Of a stretch of 8,566 nucleotides of DNA, positions 1-6,656 are shown piece after piece. Under the pieces are notes generated by a model. It searched no databases. It was not told the origin of the DNA and saw only the letters and a list, made by a program, of their open reading frames with translations. Position numbers and translations under genes: made by a program. Positions within the stretch are counted from its first letter, which is position 1, and every line of letters begins with the position of its first letter. The DNA is from Clostridia bacterium (lineage in GTDB: Bacteria; Bacillota; Clostridia; Oscillospirales; CAG-272): contig CAAGGQ010000185.1 of assembly GCA_900769475.1 (NCBI GenBank), positions 1 through 8,566 on the forward strand. Direction: 5' to 3'.

Positions 1-1853
1 GCCACCACGATGATCTTCTTTCCGATCAGATCCTCGGGAGCATACCACTTGGCAATGCCCGACACCACCTGCCGCTGTTCGTAGCCCAGGTCGATCTGCA
101 GCTTGAGCAGCTTCTTTGCCTTGGGAACCTTCTCACACTCCAGGATTTTGGCGGTGCGAAGCTCTACGTTCATAAAATCTTCAATGCCGATAAGCGCACA
201 GCCCTCAGGCTTTTCGGGAATGGCGTTGGCCTTGGCCTCGGCCTCGGCGGCAGCGATCATGGCCTGACGCTCTGCCTCAAACTCGGCCAGCACCTTGGCC
301 TCATCCATACGGGCAAAGAGCACCTTGGAATCCTTCACGCTGACACCTGCCACAAGAGCACCAAACTTCTCAGCGGTACCAATGGAAGCATATCCCGTCG
401 CCTCGGTATTCAGCTCGGAGAGAATCTCCTCGGCGGTTGCGGGAATAAAGGGATGGAGCAGAACCGCGCCCCAACGAATGGCTTCGAGCAGGGTGTAAAG
501 AACAGTTCCCAAGCGCTCGCGCTGGCTTTCATCCTTTGCAAGCGACCAAGGAGTGGTCTCATCAATATACTTATTGGCGCGGGAGAGCATGGTAAAGATC
601 TCCTCCAGCGCGTCGGCAATGCGGTAGGCGTCCATGTTCTCGATCACCTTCTCGTAGGCCTTGACGCAGGCGGCAACCACCTCATCGTCCAAGGCGTCCT
701 TGGCCACGGGAGCCTGGATCACGCTGCCAAAGTATTTCTTTTGCATATCCAGAGTCCGCTTGCACAGGTTGCCCAGATTGTTTACCAGATCGGTGTTAAA
801 GCGCTTGATCACGTTCTCGTAGGTAATGGAACCGTCGTTCACGTAGGGCATTTCGGCCAAAGCGTAATAACGGGCGCCGTCCACGGTGAACTTCTCGGCC
901 AGCTTATCGGCGTAGATCACGTTGCCGCGGGACTTGGACATCTTGTCCATTCCAAAGTTGAACCAAGGATGAGCGAACACCTTTTTGGGCAGAGGCAAAT
1001 CCAGCGCCATGAGGAAGATGGGCCAGTAGATGGTGTGGAAACGCAGGATGTCCTTACCGATGATGTGCACGTCGGCGGGCCAGTACTTCTTGAACTTTTC
1101 GCTCTGCTCCTCGTAGGACTTATCGGGATCGTAGCCCAAGGCGGTGATATAGTTGGTCAGAGCATCCAACCAAACGTAGGTCACGTGCTTGGGATCAAAG
1201 GTTACGGGAATTCCCCAGGTGAAAGAGGTACGGGAAACACAGAGATCCTGGAGTCCCCCCTCTACCTTGAGGAAGTTGTTGATCATTTCCTTTTTTCTCG
1301 CCTCGGGCTGAATAAACTCAGGGTGAGATTCGATGTGCTCCAGCAAACGGTCGGCGTACTTGCTCATGCGGAACTTGTAGGCCTCCTCGCTGGCTCTGTG
1401 CACCTCGCGGCCGCAGTCGGGACACTTGCCGCCCTCGGCCTGGGTCTCGGTAAAGAAGGATTCGCAGGGGGTGCAGTACCAGCCCTCATATTTATCCTTG
1501 TAGATGTCGCCCTGCTCAAAGAAGCGTTTGAAGATCTTTTGCACAGCGGCCTCGTGGTAATCGTCGGTGGTGCGAATAAAGTAATCGTAGTCCACGTTCA
1601 TCTGGTCCCACAGGCCCTTGATCTCCCCGGCAACGCCGTCCACGTAGGCCTTAGGGGTAATGCCGGCATCCCGTGCCAGATCCTCGATCTTCTGTCCGTG
1701 CTCGTCGGTACCGGTGCAGAAGAACACCTCATAGCCACGCTCCTTACGGTAGCGTGCCAGGGCATCGGTCATAATGGCCTCGTAGGTATTTCCAAAGTGG
1801 GGCTTCTTGGAAGCGTAGGCAATGGCGGTGGTCATATAAAATTTTTCACTCAT
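1..1853 (-). CDS. metG: Methionyl-tRNA synthetase (3' end cut by window edge)
   Basis: Class I aminoacyl-tRNA synthetase that charges tRNA-Met with methionine in the cytoplasm. It reads open from ATG at 1853 to the left edge (617 codons). The HIGH-type signature appears as HFGN at residues 19-22 in MTTAIAYASKKPHFGNTYE, and the KMSKS loop is intact at 304-308 in GMDKMSKSRGN. A zinc knuckle is formed by C127, C130, C144 and C147. From about residue 555 a Trbp111-like tRNA-binding (OB-fold) domain begins with EDFMNVELRTAKILECEKV. Family members of this type are about 640-660 residues, so only a few tens of residues are missing. AGGAG lies 7 nt before the ATG, and the start overlaps the stop of the upstream membrane-protein gene by 8 nt (ATGAGTGA), implying translational coupling. 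No T-box or SAM riboswitch precedes the operon. The N in place of the last H of HIGH is, from memory, common in clostridial MetRS; the F is less usual. Confidence 0.97.
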   Translation of the reverse strand, partial: MSEKFYMTTAIAYASKKPHFGNTYEAIMTDALARYRKERGYEVFFCTGTDEHGQKIEDLARDAGITPKAYVDGVAGEIKGLWDQMNVDYDYFIRTTDDYHEAAVQKIFKRFFEQGDIYKDKYEGWYCTPCESFFTETQAEGGKCPDCGREVHRASEEAYKFRMSKYADRLLEHIESHPEFIQPEARKKEMINNFLKVEGGLQDLCVSRTSFTWGIPVTFDPKHVTYVWLDALTNYITALGYDPDKSYEEQSEKFKKYWPADVHIIGKDILRFHTIYWPIFLMALDLPLPKKVFAHPWFNFGMDKMSKSRGNVIYADKLAEKFTVDGARYYALAEMPYVNDGSITYENVIKRFNTDLVNNLGNLCKRTLDMQKKYFGSVIQAPVAKDALDDEVVAACVKAYEKVIENMDAYRIADALEEIFTMLSRANKYIDETTPWSLAKDESQRERLGTVLYTLLEAIRWGAVLLHPFIPATAEEILSELNTEATGYASIGTAEKFGALVAGVSVKDSKVLFARMDEAKVLAEFEAERQAMIAAAEAEAKANAIPEKPEGCALIGIEDFMNVELRTAKILECEKVPKAKKLLKLQIDLGYEQRQVVSGIAKWYAPEDLIGKKIIVV

Positions 1854-2652
1854 GGTCTTTCTCCTCTATATCACGTATTTCATTCATCGTTTCACAATCG
1901 GTCACGTAGGTCAGGCACATCATGGGAAGGGTATCTACCAACAGCAAAAGTCCCATGGTACAGCACCCCAAAAGGATACGGGGCAGGAAGCCGCAAAAGA
2001 AGCGGAATCCCCCTGTGGGAAACGCACGGCGAAGAGCAACACTCTCCTCCATGGCCTCCCAGCCCGGCATTCGCTCGTCCCGCACGGCAAAGTAGAAGCG
2101 CGGGAACACGCGGACACAAAGCCAAAAGCCGAGGAACAGCTCCCCAAGGATCAGGATCGCACAAACGATCCCCCCAAGAAGCTGCCCGGAAAACAGGGCT
2201 TGAAAGGCGCCGTAGGTGACTCGAATGACCAGGACCGTAAGCATCCCTCGCCAGGTCAGGGCAACGGAGCTGCTAAGACATCCGGCATAGCTCCAACGGG
2301 CGGAAAAGGGACGGAACAGATCGGCTAGAGGCACGATCTCGCCCTTCATCATATCCCGGGACAATCCCAGGATCCCTTGAAGCAGGGGTAGCAGGAGAAA
2401 CAGGGTGACCGCGCCCCACAGGCACAGCCGGATCAGCTCGTAGGCAACGGGGGCCAGCCACCATCCCATGGCGGCGCGGGCCAACCAGGCAAGGGCCGAA
2501 AGAACCTCGTTCAGAAAAAAGCACAGCATGGCCGAAAGCATCCAAAGCATCCAGGCAAGGGTGAGCGTAAGACGGTTCCCCTTTTGGGAGATCACTCCCG
2601 CGGCCTTGTGCATGGCGTTGGACAAGGGCGGCAATTCTCGTTTGCTCTTCAC
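1846..2652 (-). CDS. Polytopic membrane protein of unknown function, metG operon partner
   Basis: Predicted 268-residue integral membrane protein. I chose the GTG start at 2652 because AAAGGAGG ends 6 nt before it; the in-frame TTG at 2670 lies upstream of that site and would translate the ribosome binding site itself. About five or six hydrophobic segments are visible, near residues 28-55, 65-92, 123-150, 152-180 and 213-245. The N-terminus is basic and the tail is acidic (RDIEEKDHE). The segment GEIVPLADLFRPF, followed by paired helices and then RFYFAVRDERMPGWEAMEES, faintly recalls DUF975-type membrane proteins, in which an LxDLFxxF stretch and an ALEAIxxS stretch flank helices. That resemblance is too weak for a family assignment. 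The gene is first in the transcript with metG and its stop overlaps the metG start. No transporter or enzyme motif was seen, so no function is proposed. Confidence 0.8.
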   Translation of the reverse strand: MKSKRELPPLSNAMHKAAGVISQKGNRLTLTLAWMLWMLSAMLCFFLNEVLSALAWLARAAMGWWLAPVAYELIRLCLWGAVTLFLLLPLLQGILGLSRDMMKGEIVPLADLFRPFSARWSYAGCLSSSVALTWRGMLTVLVIRVTYGAFQALFSGQLLGGIVCAILILGELFLGFWLCVRVFPRFYFAVRDERMPGWEAMEESVALRRAFPTGGFRFFCGFLPRILLGCCTMGLLLLVDTLPMMCLTYVTDCETMNEIRDIEEKDHE

Positions 2653-2658
2653 GTTCCT

Positions 2659-2666
2659 CCTCCTTT
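2659..2666 (-). promoter_or_regulatory. Ribosome binding site that fixes the GTG start at 2652
   Basis: On the minus strand AAAGGAGG is followed by AGGAAC and then GTG, a 6-nt spacing. It lies inside the reading frame that would result from the upstream TTG at 2670, which is why that longer start is rejected. Confidence 0.75.
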
Positions 2667-2684
2667 CCAAAACATCTCCTTCTA

Positions 2685-2713
2685 ATTATACCAAAATCAT
2701 CATTATTTTACAA
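2685..2713 (-). promoter_or_regulatory. Promoter of the membrane protein-metG operon
   Basis: On the minus strand: -35 TTGTAA (2713-2708), a 17-nt spacer, and -10 TATAAT (2690-2685) preceded by TG and one base (extended -10). Transcription would start near 2678, leaving a leader of about 26 nt before the GTG. That is too short for a riboswitch or T-box. Confidence 0.7.
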
Positions 2714-2788
2714 TAGCTTTTTTGAATTTTTTCCTCCAAAACCGCACACAATTCATAGAAATCCCTGCATCCAAAGGAGAAACAAGGA

Positions 2789-3214
2789 ATGAACGAAGAA
2801 AAAAACGATTGCTCTCCCGCATCCCATCTGGTAAAATGGAGCTTTCTTGCCCTGACCGGCGGCGTGCTTTACTACGGCCTGGAGGTGCTCTATCGCGGCT
2901 ACTCTCATTGGAGCATGGCCTTGTGCGGTGCCCTGGGGCTCTGTGGAATCTACCTTTTGAACCAACACCTACCCCGTCTATCCCTGCCCCTGCGCGCCCT
3001 GCTGATCTCCTTTGGGATCACCCTAATGGAGCTGGTGGCCGGAGGGATCCTGAATCTTTGGCTGGGACTGGGAATTTGGGACTACAGCGGCCTTCCCTAT
3101 TCCTTTGCCGGTCAGATCTGCCTCCCTTTTTCGGTGCTGTGGTTCCTGCTGGCCTTCCCCGCCTGCCTGCTTTGCAAGCAGATCCGACGGCACGTATTTC
3201 TTGAGGATGCGTAA
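2789..3214 (+). CDS. Putative ABC-transporter type IV (CmpB/DUF1113) family membrane protein
   Basis: A 141-residue membrane protein with about four hydrophobic helices (near residues 16-34, 41-58, 66-92 and 103-126). The C-terminal half carries the family pattern: a helix with a conserved glutamate (ITLMELVAGGILN), then LGLGIWDYSGLPYSFAG, then the QICLPFSVLWFLLA helix. WDYSxxPxxxxGxICLxFSxxW is characteristic of PF06541, annotated as putative ABC-transporter type IV. Despite that name, no ATPase or substrate-binding gene lies nearby and the biochemical role is not established. AAAGGAG precedes the ATG by about 9 nt. It is shorter than many relatives, which often carry extra N-terminal helices. 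The next gene begins about 55 nt downstream on the same strand, so the two probably share a transcript. I found no convincing promoter in the gap before it. Confidence 0.8.
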   Translation: MNEEKNDCSPASHLVKWSFLALTGGVLYYGLEVLYRGYSHWSMALCGALGLCGIYLLNQHLPRLSLPLRALLISFGITLMELVAGGILNLWLGLGIWDYSGLPYSFAGQICLPFSVLWFLLAFPACLLCKQIRRHVFLEDA

Positions 3215-3269
3215 CGGCATTCCCCCAAGAAGCACCACTGTGGCCAAGGGCTGTGAGGATCACCGCTTG

Positions 3270-3821
3270 ATGACCTCAAAGCCCCATGTGTTCTCTTATT
3301 TTTACCACTTGGTGACCCACGCCCCCCTCTACCGCATGTGGCAATCGATCCTGGCGCTGGTGCGTCGCTTTCGTCTCATCGCCTTTCTCTTTCGCTTGCT
3401 GGGGATCCTCATTGCCATCCTGCAAACAGGTGCCTTAGTGATCCTCACCACCGTTCTGCTCCTGATCCTTCTCCCTCTACTCCTCTTCCTTGGCCTGGGA
3501 ATCCTGCTCACCGCCCTGCTGGATACCCGCCGCGCCGACCGCTTCCTTCGCTCCGAGGGATTGGGAACAACTACGGTGTATATTCTCTTTCCCTCGCGCA
3601 CGTCCTCGGAATTTTGGAAGCAGAACGCCCTGGACCTTTCCCGTCGCGGTGCCGTACTGCTGATTTCCCCCCGCTGGATCGCTCCCGAGGGCTGGAGACA
3701 TCGGTCGTTTTATTTCACGGTGCGAAAAGAAGCCCCCAACGTATACTGGATCCGCAAATATTACTTCTTTCACCTGCGGCGGCGTCTGCTCACCCCGGAG
3801 CGCACCGTACTGATCTATTGA
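3270..3821 (+). CDS. Unrecognised membrane-anchored protein with two hydrophobic helices
   Basis: About 183 residues from ATG 3270. The frame is open further upstream, to 3105, but that stretch overlaps the CmpB-type gene and is not membrane- or domain-like. GTGAGG at 3253-3258 lies 8 nt before an in-frame TTG (3267) and 11 nt before this ATG, so either could be used. An ATG at 3207 would overlap the previous gene by 8 nt but has no properly spaced ribosome binding site. The protein has a basic, aromatic N-terminus (YFYHLVTHAPLYRMW), a very leucine-rich hydrophobic region at about residues 32-82 (probably a two-helix hairpin), and a C-terminal soluble part of about 100 residues. That part includes GLGTTTVYILFPSRTSSEFW and a basic end (FFHLRRRLL). 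I recognise no family or catalytic motif. It is probably cotranscribed with the preceding gene and converges on the thrE-like gene. Confidence 0.6.
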   Translation: MTSKPHVFSYFYHLVTHAPLYRMWQSILALVRRFRLIAFLFRLLGILIAILQTGALVILTTVLLLILLPLLLFLGLGILLTALLDTRRADRFLRSEGLGTTTVYILFPSRTSSEFWKQNALDLSRRGAVLLISPRWIAPEGWRHRSFYFTVRKEAPNVYWIRKYYFFHLRRRLLTPERTVLIY

Positions 3822-3826
3822 ACTAT

Positions 3827-3860
3827 AAAAAAGCACCCGACAAAGCCTTTGTCAGGTGCT
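3827..3860 (-). terminator. Rho-independent terminator of the hom-thrE operon
   Basis: Stem 3832-3844 pairs with 3848-3860 (13 bp counting one G·U, loop of 3). On the minus strand the hairpin is followed by a run of five T beyond the stem (3831-3827). It starts 6 nt after the exporter stop codon. Read on the plus strand the same stem has a C·A mismatch and no U-tract, so it is directional and should not stop the converging plus-strand transcript well. Confidence 0.85.
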
Positions 3861-3865
3861 AAAAA

Positions 3866-5209
3866 TCATTTCTTTTGGGTCTGCTCGGTCTCCCGTGCCC
3901 GCCGTGCCTCCTTAATGTTTGCAAGAAGGTGCAGGAACACGTTGGTGAGCACCGATACCAAAACGATCCCCACGGCAATGCCTGCCGTGATCTCCAAAGT
4001 GGCAGCAAGATGGGTGCGCATCAGCTCCTTTTCCCCCATCAACAAGGCACTCATGGTGTAATACAAGCGGCTTCCGGGAACAATGGAAACGCTTCCCAGG
4101 GTTACAAAGACTAGGGTGGGGGCGCGAAACACTCGCGCGGCAACCTCGGCAAAGAGGGTGGTGAACAGAGTGGCTACGAATGCGGCCAAGAACGCCGAGC
4201 CCCCCTGAGAGCCAACGAAAACGAAGAGCAGATAGGTTCCCAGACCGCTCAAGCCCACCACGGGCATAAAGCGGACGCGGGCGCGGAACATCAAACCAAA
4301 GCCCACGGTTCCCCCAATGGCGGCGATCAGCTGTATGGCAAGACTGTGCTCCCCGGTGCCAAAGCCGCCCTCGGGCTGTACCCAGGGCTCCATAAGCAGC
4401 ACCGATAGGGAGTACCCCGCGGCAATGAGCACCGCGGAAAGACAGGATTGCACGGTCTTGAGAATCCCCGCCAGGAAATCTCCGCACAAAAGGTCCCGCA
4501 CCGCGCTGCCAAAAGCCAATCCCGGGATCAAAAGCATGATGGTGCCGATCATGATCATATCCACCCGTTGTCCCAGCCCCATCCACACGCTCAGGTAGGA
4601 AAGAAAACCAGCCAAAAAGGAGGTCAGCACCAATCGGGCCATGGAATTGATGTAATCCGAGCGGATCCTTCCAATGGCCGAAAGCAACAAACCGATCAGA
4701 GTTCCCGCAAGAGCATCCCACAGGCTTCCCCCAAACAGGATGGTAAACGCGCCGGCGCTGAGCGCCGAGCCGCCATAGAAGAGCCAGAGGGGGTAGCTTC
4801 TTTGCTCCTTGGCCTTCTGTATCAGGGCATCCACCTCCTCCAGGGGAGGCTTGTTGGCACAGATGTAGCGAGAGACCCGATTGTAATTCTCCAACGAGGT
4901 CAGATGATTTTCGGTATCATAGACCCGACGGATCTGGGAGGAATAGCTGTTGTCGGCCATACGTACCGAGGCAACGATCAACGAGGTGATAGCAAACACC
5001 TCCACGTGCACCGCGCCGTAGGCCTTGCAGATCCGCTCGATGGTATTCTCCACCCGATGGATCTCTCCACCGTTTCGAAGCATCCCCTCCCCCACGTCCA
5101 GGGACAGGCAAAGGAGATAATTGGCATAGGACTCTGCCTCTGGCGGAATGGGCGAGCCCTTCTTGGTTTCAGAAAACGTCATACCGTTCACACATCGCCG
5201 CGGCGGCAT
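3866..5209 (-). CDS. Fused threonine/serine exporter (ThrE family)
   Basis: A 447-residue membrane protein joining both halves of the ThrE family. The N-terminal ThrE/DUF1212 (YjjP-like) part spans about residues 28-275, with the soluble start (LDVGEGMLRNGGEIHRVENT), the TSLIVASV strand and the signature IPGLAFGSAVRDLLCGDF at 228-245. The C-terminal ThrE_2/DUF3815 (YjjB-like) part spans about 290-435 and contains VPGSRLYYTMSALL at 377-390. About ten membrane helices are expected. Family members export threonine and serine by proton antiport (Corynebacterium ThrE); many bacteria encode the halves separately. It follows hom by 16 nt, which supports a role in amino-acid export linked to the aspartate pathway. 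The start is uncertain: AAGGAG ends only 1 nt before ATG 5209, while in-frame GTG 5191 and ATG 5182 have no well-spaced site. The first real domain residue is around 24, so all choices keep the domain. Confidence 0.92.
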   Translation of the reverse strand: MPPRRCVNGMTFSETKKGSPIPPEAESYANYLLCLSLDVGEGMLRNGGEIHRVENTIERICKAYGAVHVEVFAITSLIVASVRMADNSYSSQIRRVYDTENHLTSLENYNRVSRYICANKPPLEEVDALIQKAKEQRSYPLWLFYGGSALSAGAFTILFGGSLWDALAGTLIGLLLSAIGRIRSDYINSMARLVLTSFLAGFLSYLSVWMGLGQRVDMIMIGTIMLLIPGLAFGSAVRDLLCGDFLAGILKTVQSCLSAVLIAAGYSLSVLLMEPWVQPEGGFGTGEHSLAIQLIAAIGGTVGFGLMFRARVRFMPVVGLSGLGTYLLFVFVGSQGGSAFLAAFVATLFTTLFAEVAARVFRAPTLVFVTLGSVSIVPGSRLYYTMSALLMGEKELMRTHLAATLEITAGIAVGIVLVSVLTNVFLHLLANIKEARRARETEQTQKK

Positions 5210-5210
5210 T

Positions 5211-5216
5211 CTCCTT
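5211..5216 (-). promoter_or_regulatory. Ribosome binding site with abnormal spacing before the exporter gene
   Basis: AAGGAG ends one base before the ATG at 5209, much closer than the usual 5-9 nt. A self-complementary CGCCGCGGCG follows shortly downstream. If it folds as a small hairpin it would shorten the distance to the in-frame GTG at 5191 from 19 to about 9 nt. The hairpin role is inference. Confidence 0.4.
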
Positions 5217-5225
5217 GCGTCAGAA

Positions 5226-6443
5226 TCAATCCAGAACGGGGAGGGTCACCAGAGCCTCCAGCCCGGTGGGAGCCAGCCGTGCGGCGGCTTCCTCGGCACT
5301 CATGGGAGCGCTAACCAGGGCAAAGCGTCCACCCTCAAGGAAGACGCACTCCTCAGTTCCCAGCGCCGTCTTGGCCTTCTCGGCACAGTGGGCACAGCCC
5401 TCGAACAGGTAGGCGTGACGGCAACGGAAGGCACTCACGGGAGCATAGTCCTCGGCCTCTGCCACGCGCCACAGGGGAAGCTTGCGCTCCAGGGAACGGT
5501 GGGAAAGAATATCAATGATATCAGCAACCACCGCGCTGGCCGTGGGAAGCTTGCCCGCGCCGGCACCGTAGAAGAGCGCACGTCCCAGCATATTCGCATC
5601 CACCAGGATCCCGTTGAACACGTCGTCCACGTGGCAGACGGGGTTGGCGGCAGGAACGAAGAAGGGAGATACCAGCGCCAGGGTCTTGCCCTCGATCTGC
5701 TCGGTGTGGCCAATGAGCTTGACCGCACCTCCCAGGGCCTTGGCCAGGGCCACGTGTTGCGAGGTGATCCCGGTGATGCCCTGTGTCGAAATGGCATTGG
5801 GATCCAACAGCACGCCAAAGGCCAGGGCTGCCAGGATCACGATCTTGCGGGCGGCGTCCAGCCCCTCCACGTCGGCGTCGGGATTGGCCTCGGCGTAGCC
5901 CAGTCTCTGGGCCTCCTTGAGCACCTCATCAAAGGACGCCCCCTCGCGGATCATCTTGGTCAAAATAAAGTTGGTGGTTCCGTTGAGGATCCCGCTCACC
6001 GCAAGGATCTCGTTGGAGGCCAGGTCGGTCTGCATGGGACGGATGATGGGAATTCCGCCGCCCACGCTGGCCTCAAACAAATAGCTGACCCTGTGCTCCC
6101 GTGCCACCTCCAACAGCTCGGCACCAAAGGTGGCCACCACCTCCTTGTTGGAGGTCACCACACTCTTGCCCGCGCGCAGAGCGGCCAGAGTAAAATCATA
6201 GGCCGGATGGGCGCCGCCCATCATCTCGGCCACCAATACCACCTCGGGGTCGGCCAAGATCACGTCGATGCTGTGCACCACCCGATCTCCCAAGGGATGC
6301 TCCGGGAACTCCCGAAGGTCCAGAATGTATTTGATATTCACTTCCTCCCCGCAACGGGCGGTGAGGAGCTTTTTATTCTCTTCCAAAACCGCGGCCGTGC
6401 CGCTGCCTACCACTCCAAATCCTAATATTGCAATTTGAATCAT
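5226..6443 (-). CDS. hom: Homoserine dehydrogenase
   Basis: A 405-residue cytoplasmic enzyme that reduces aspartate semialdehyde to homoserine with NAD(P)H, the branch point towards threonine and methionine. Visible motifs, in order: Rossmann nucleotide loop GFGVVGSG (8-15), TSNKEV (97-102), GILNGTTNFILTKM (151-164), and the catalytic block GYAEANPDADVEGLDAARK (182-200). In that block E185, D196 and K200 correspond to the conserved substrate-binding and catalytic residues of the family. The core ends near residue 333. The remaining 73 residues are shorter than the usual regulatory tail, but can be read as beta-alpha-beta-beta-alpha-beta, an ACT-like order, with an unusual CAHC at 350-353. The protein is about 20-30 residues shorter than typical ACT-bearing members. 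ATG 6443 has AAAGG 8 nt upstream. It is first in an operon with the ThrE-type exporter. Confidence 0.97.
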   Translation of the reverse strand: MIQIAILGFGVVGSGTAAVLEENKKLLTARCGEEVNIKYILDLREFPEHPLGDRVVHSIDVILADPEVVLVAEMMGGAHPAYDFTLAALRAGKSVVTSNKEVVATFGAELLEVAREHRVSYLFEASVGGGIPIIRPMQTDLASNEILAVSGILNGTTNFILTKMIREGASFDEVLKEAQRLGYAEANPDADVEGLDAARKIVILAALAFGVLLDPNAISTQGITGITSQHVALAKALGGAVKLIGHTEQIEGKTLALVSPFFVPAANPVCHVDDVFNGILVDANMLGRALFYGAGAGKLPTASAVVADIIDILSHRSLERKLPLWRVAEAEDYAPVSAFRCRHAYLFEGCAHCAEKAKTALGTEECVFLEGGRFALVSAPMSAEEAAARLAPTGLEALVTLPVLD

Positions 6444-6516
6444 AACAAATGCCTTTCTTATTTCCGTTTCCTTGGATTTGCTGCAAAAAACCCCTTGAGA
6501 TTCTGCCTCTTTCTAT

Positions 6517-6545
6517 ATCATACCACAAATGCCGCCAAATTGCAA
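6517..6545 (-). promoter_or_regulatory. Promoter of the hom-thrE operon
   Basis: On the minus strand: -35 TTGCAA (6545-6540), a 17-nt spacer, and -10 TATGAT (6522-6517) preceded by TGG (extended -10). Predicted start near 6510, giving a leader of roughly 67 nt. I see no T-box or clear attenuator in that leader. Confidence 0.7.
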
Positions 6546-6554
6546 ACAAAACTA

Positions 6555-6583
6555 TTGAAAAAATAAAAAAAATATGCTATACT
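6555..6583 (+). promoter_or_regulatory. Promoter of the DUF4364 gene, back-to-back with the hom promoter
   Basis: -35 TTGAAA (6555-6560), a 17-nt spacer, and -10 TATACT (6578-6583) preceded by TGC (extended -10). The -35 box lies only 9 bp from the -35 box of the divergent hom promoter. Predicted start near 6590. Confidence 0.75.
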
Positions 6584-6600
6584 TGAGAAAAGCAACCGCA

Positions 6601-6640
6601 CGTTTCCCAAAATCGGCCTTCTTGGCCCCTTTCGGAAACG
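6601..6640 (+). promoter_or_regulatory. Leader hairpin just upstream of the DUF4364 ribosome binding site
   Basis: CGTTTCC (6601-6607) pairs with GGAAACG (6634-6640), AAA (6609-6611) can pair with TTT (6630-6632), and GGCC (6615-6618) pairs with GGCC (6624-6627) around a TTCTT loop. The hairpin ends 4 nt before AAGGAG (6645-6650). There is no U-tract, so it is not a terminator. It may stabilise the mRNA or modulate translation, which is inference. Confidence 0.5.
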
Positions 6641-6656
6641 GGAAAAGGAGAATTCC

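Noticed and set aside
453..2219. Plus-strand open frame of 588 codons
   Set aside because: It lies opposite metG and the membrane-protein gene. Its translation is low-complexity, rich in G, V, L and H without domain motifs, and the minus-strand frames carry clear family signatures. It is a codon-bias shadow.
2653..2670. TTG start at 2670 for the metG-operon membrane protein
   Set aside because: It would translate the ribosome binding site (AAAGGAGG) as codons. GTG 2652 is spaced correctly from that site.
2686..2714. Possible plus-strand promoter for the CmpB-type gene (TACAAT at 2709-2714)
   Set aside because: The -10 is fair, but the sequence 17 nt upstream (TTATAC) is a poor -35, and the site overlaps the better minus-strand promoter.
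3105..3269. Upstream extension of the two-helix membrane protein
   Set aside because: It overlaps the CmpB-type gene, has no ribosome binding site, and is hydrophilic and unlike the rest of the protein. The start is placed at 3270.
5148..6425. Plus-strand open frame of 425 codons covering hom
   Set aside because: It mirrors the hom frame, has no ribosome binding site or motif, and hom itself is unmistakable.
6444..6510. Attenuator or T-box in the hom leader
   Set aside because: The leader is about 67 nt and I see no T-box sequence, leader peptide rich in Thr or Met codons, or terminator hairpin.
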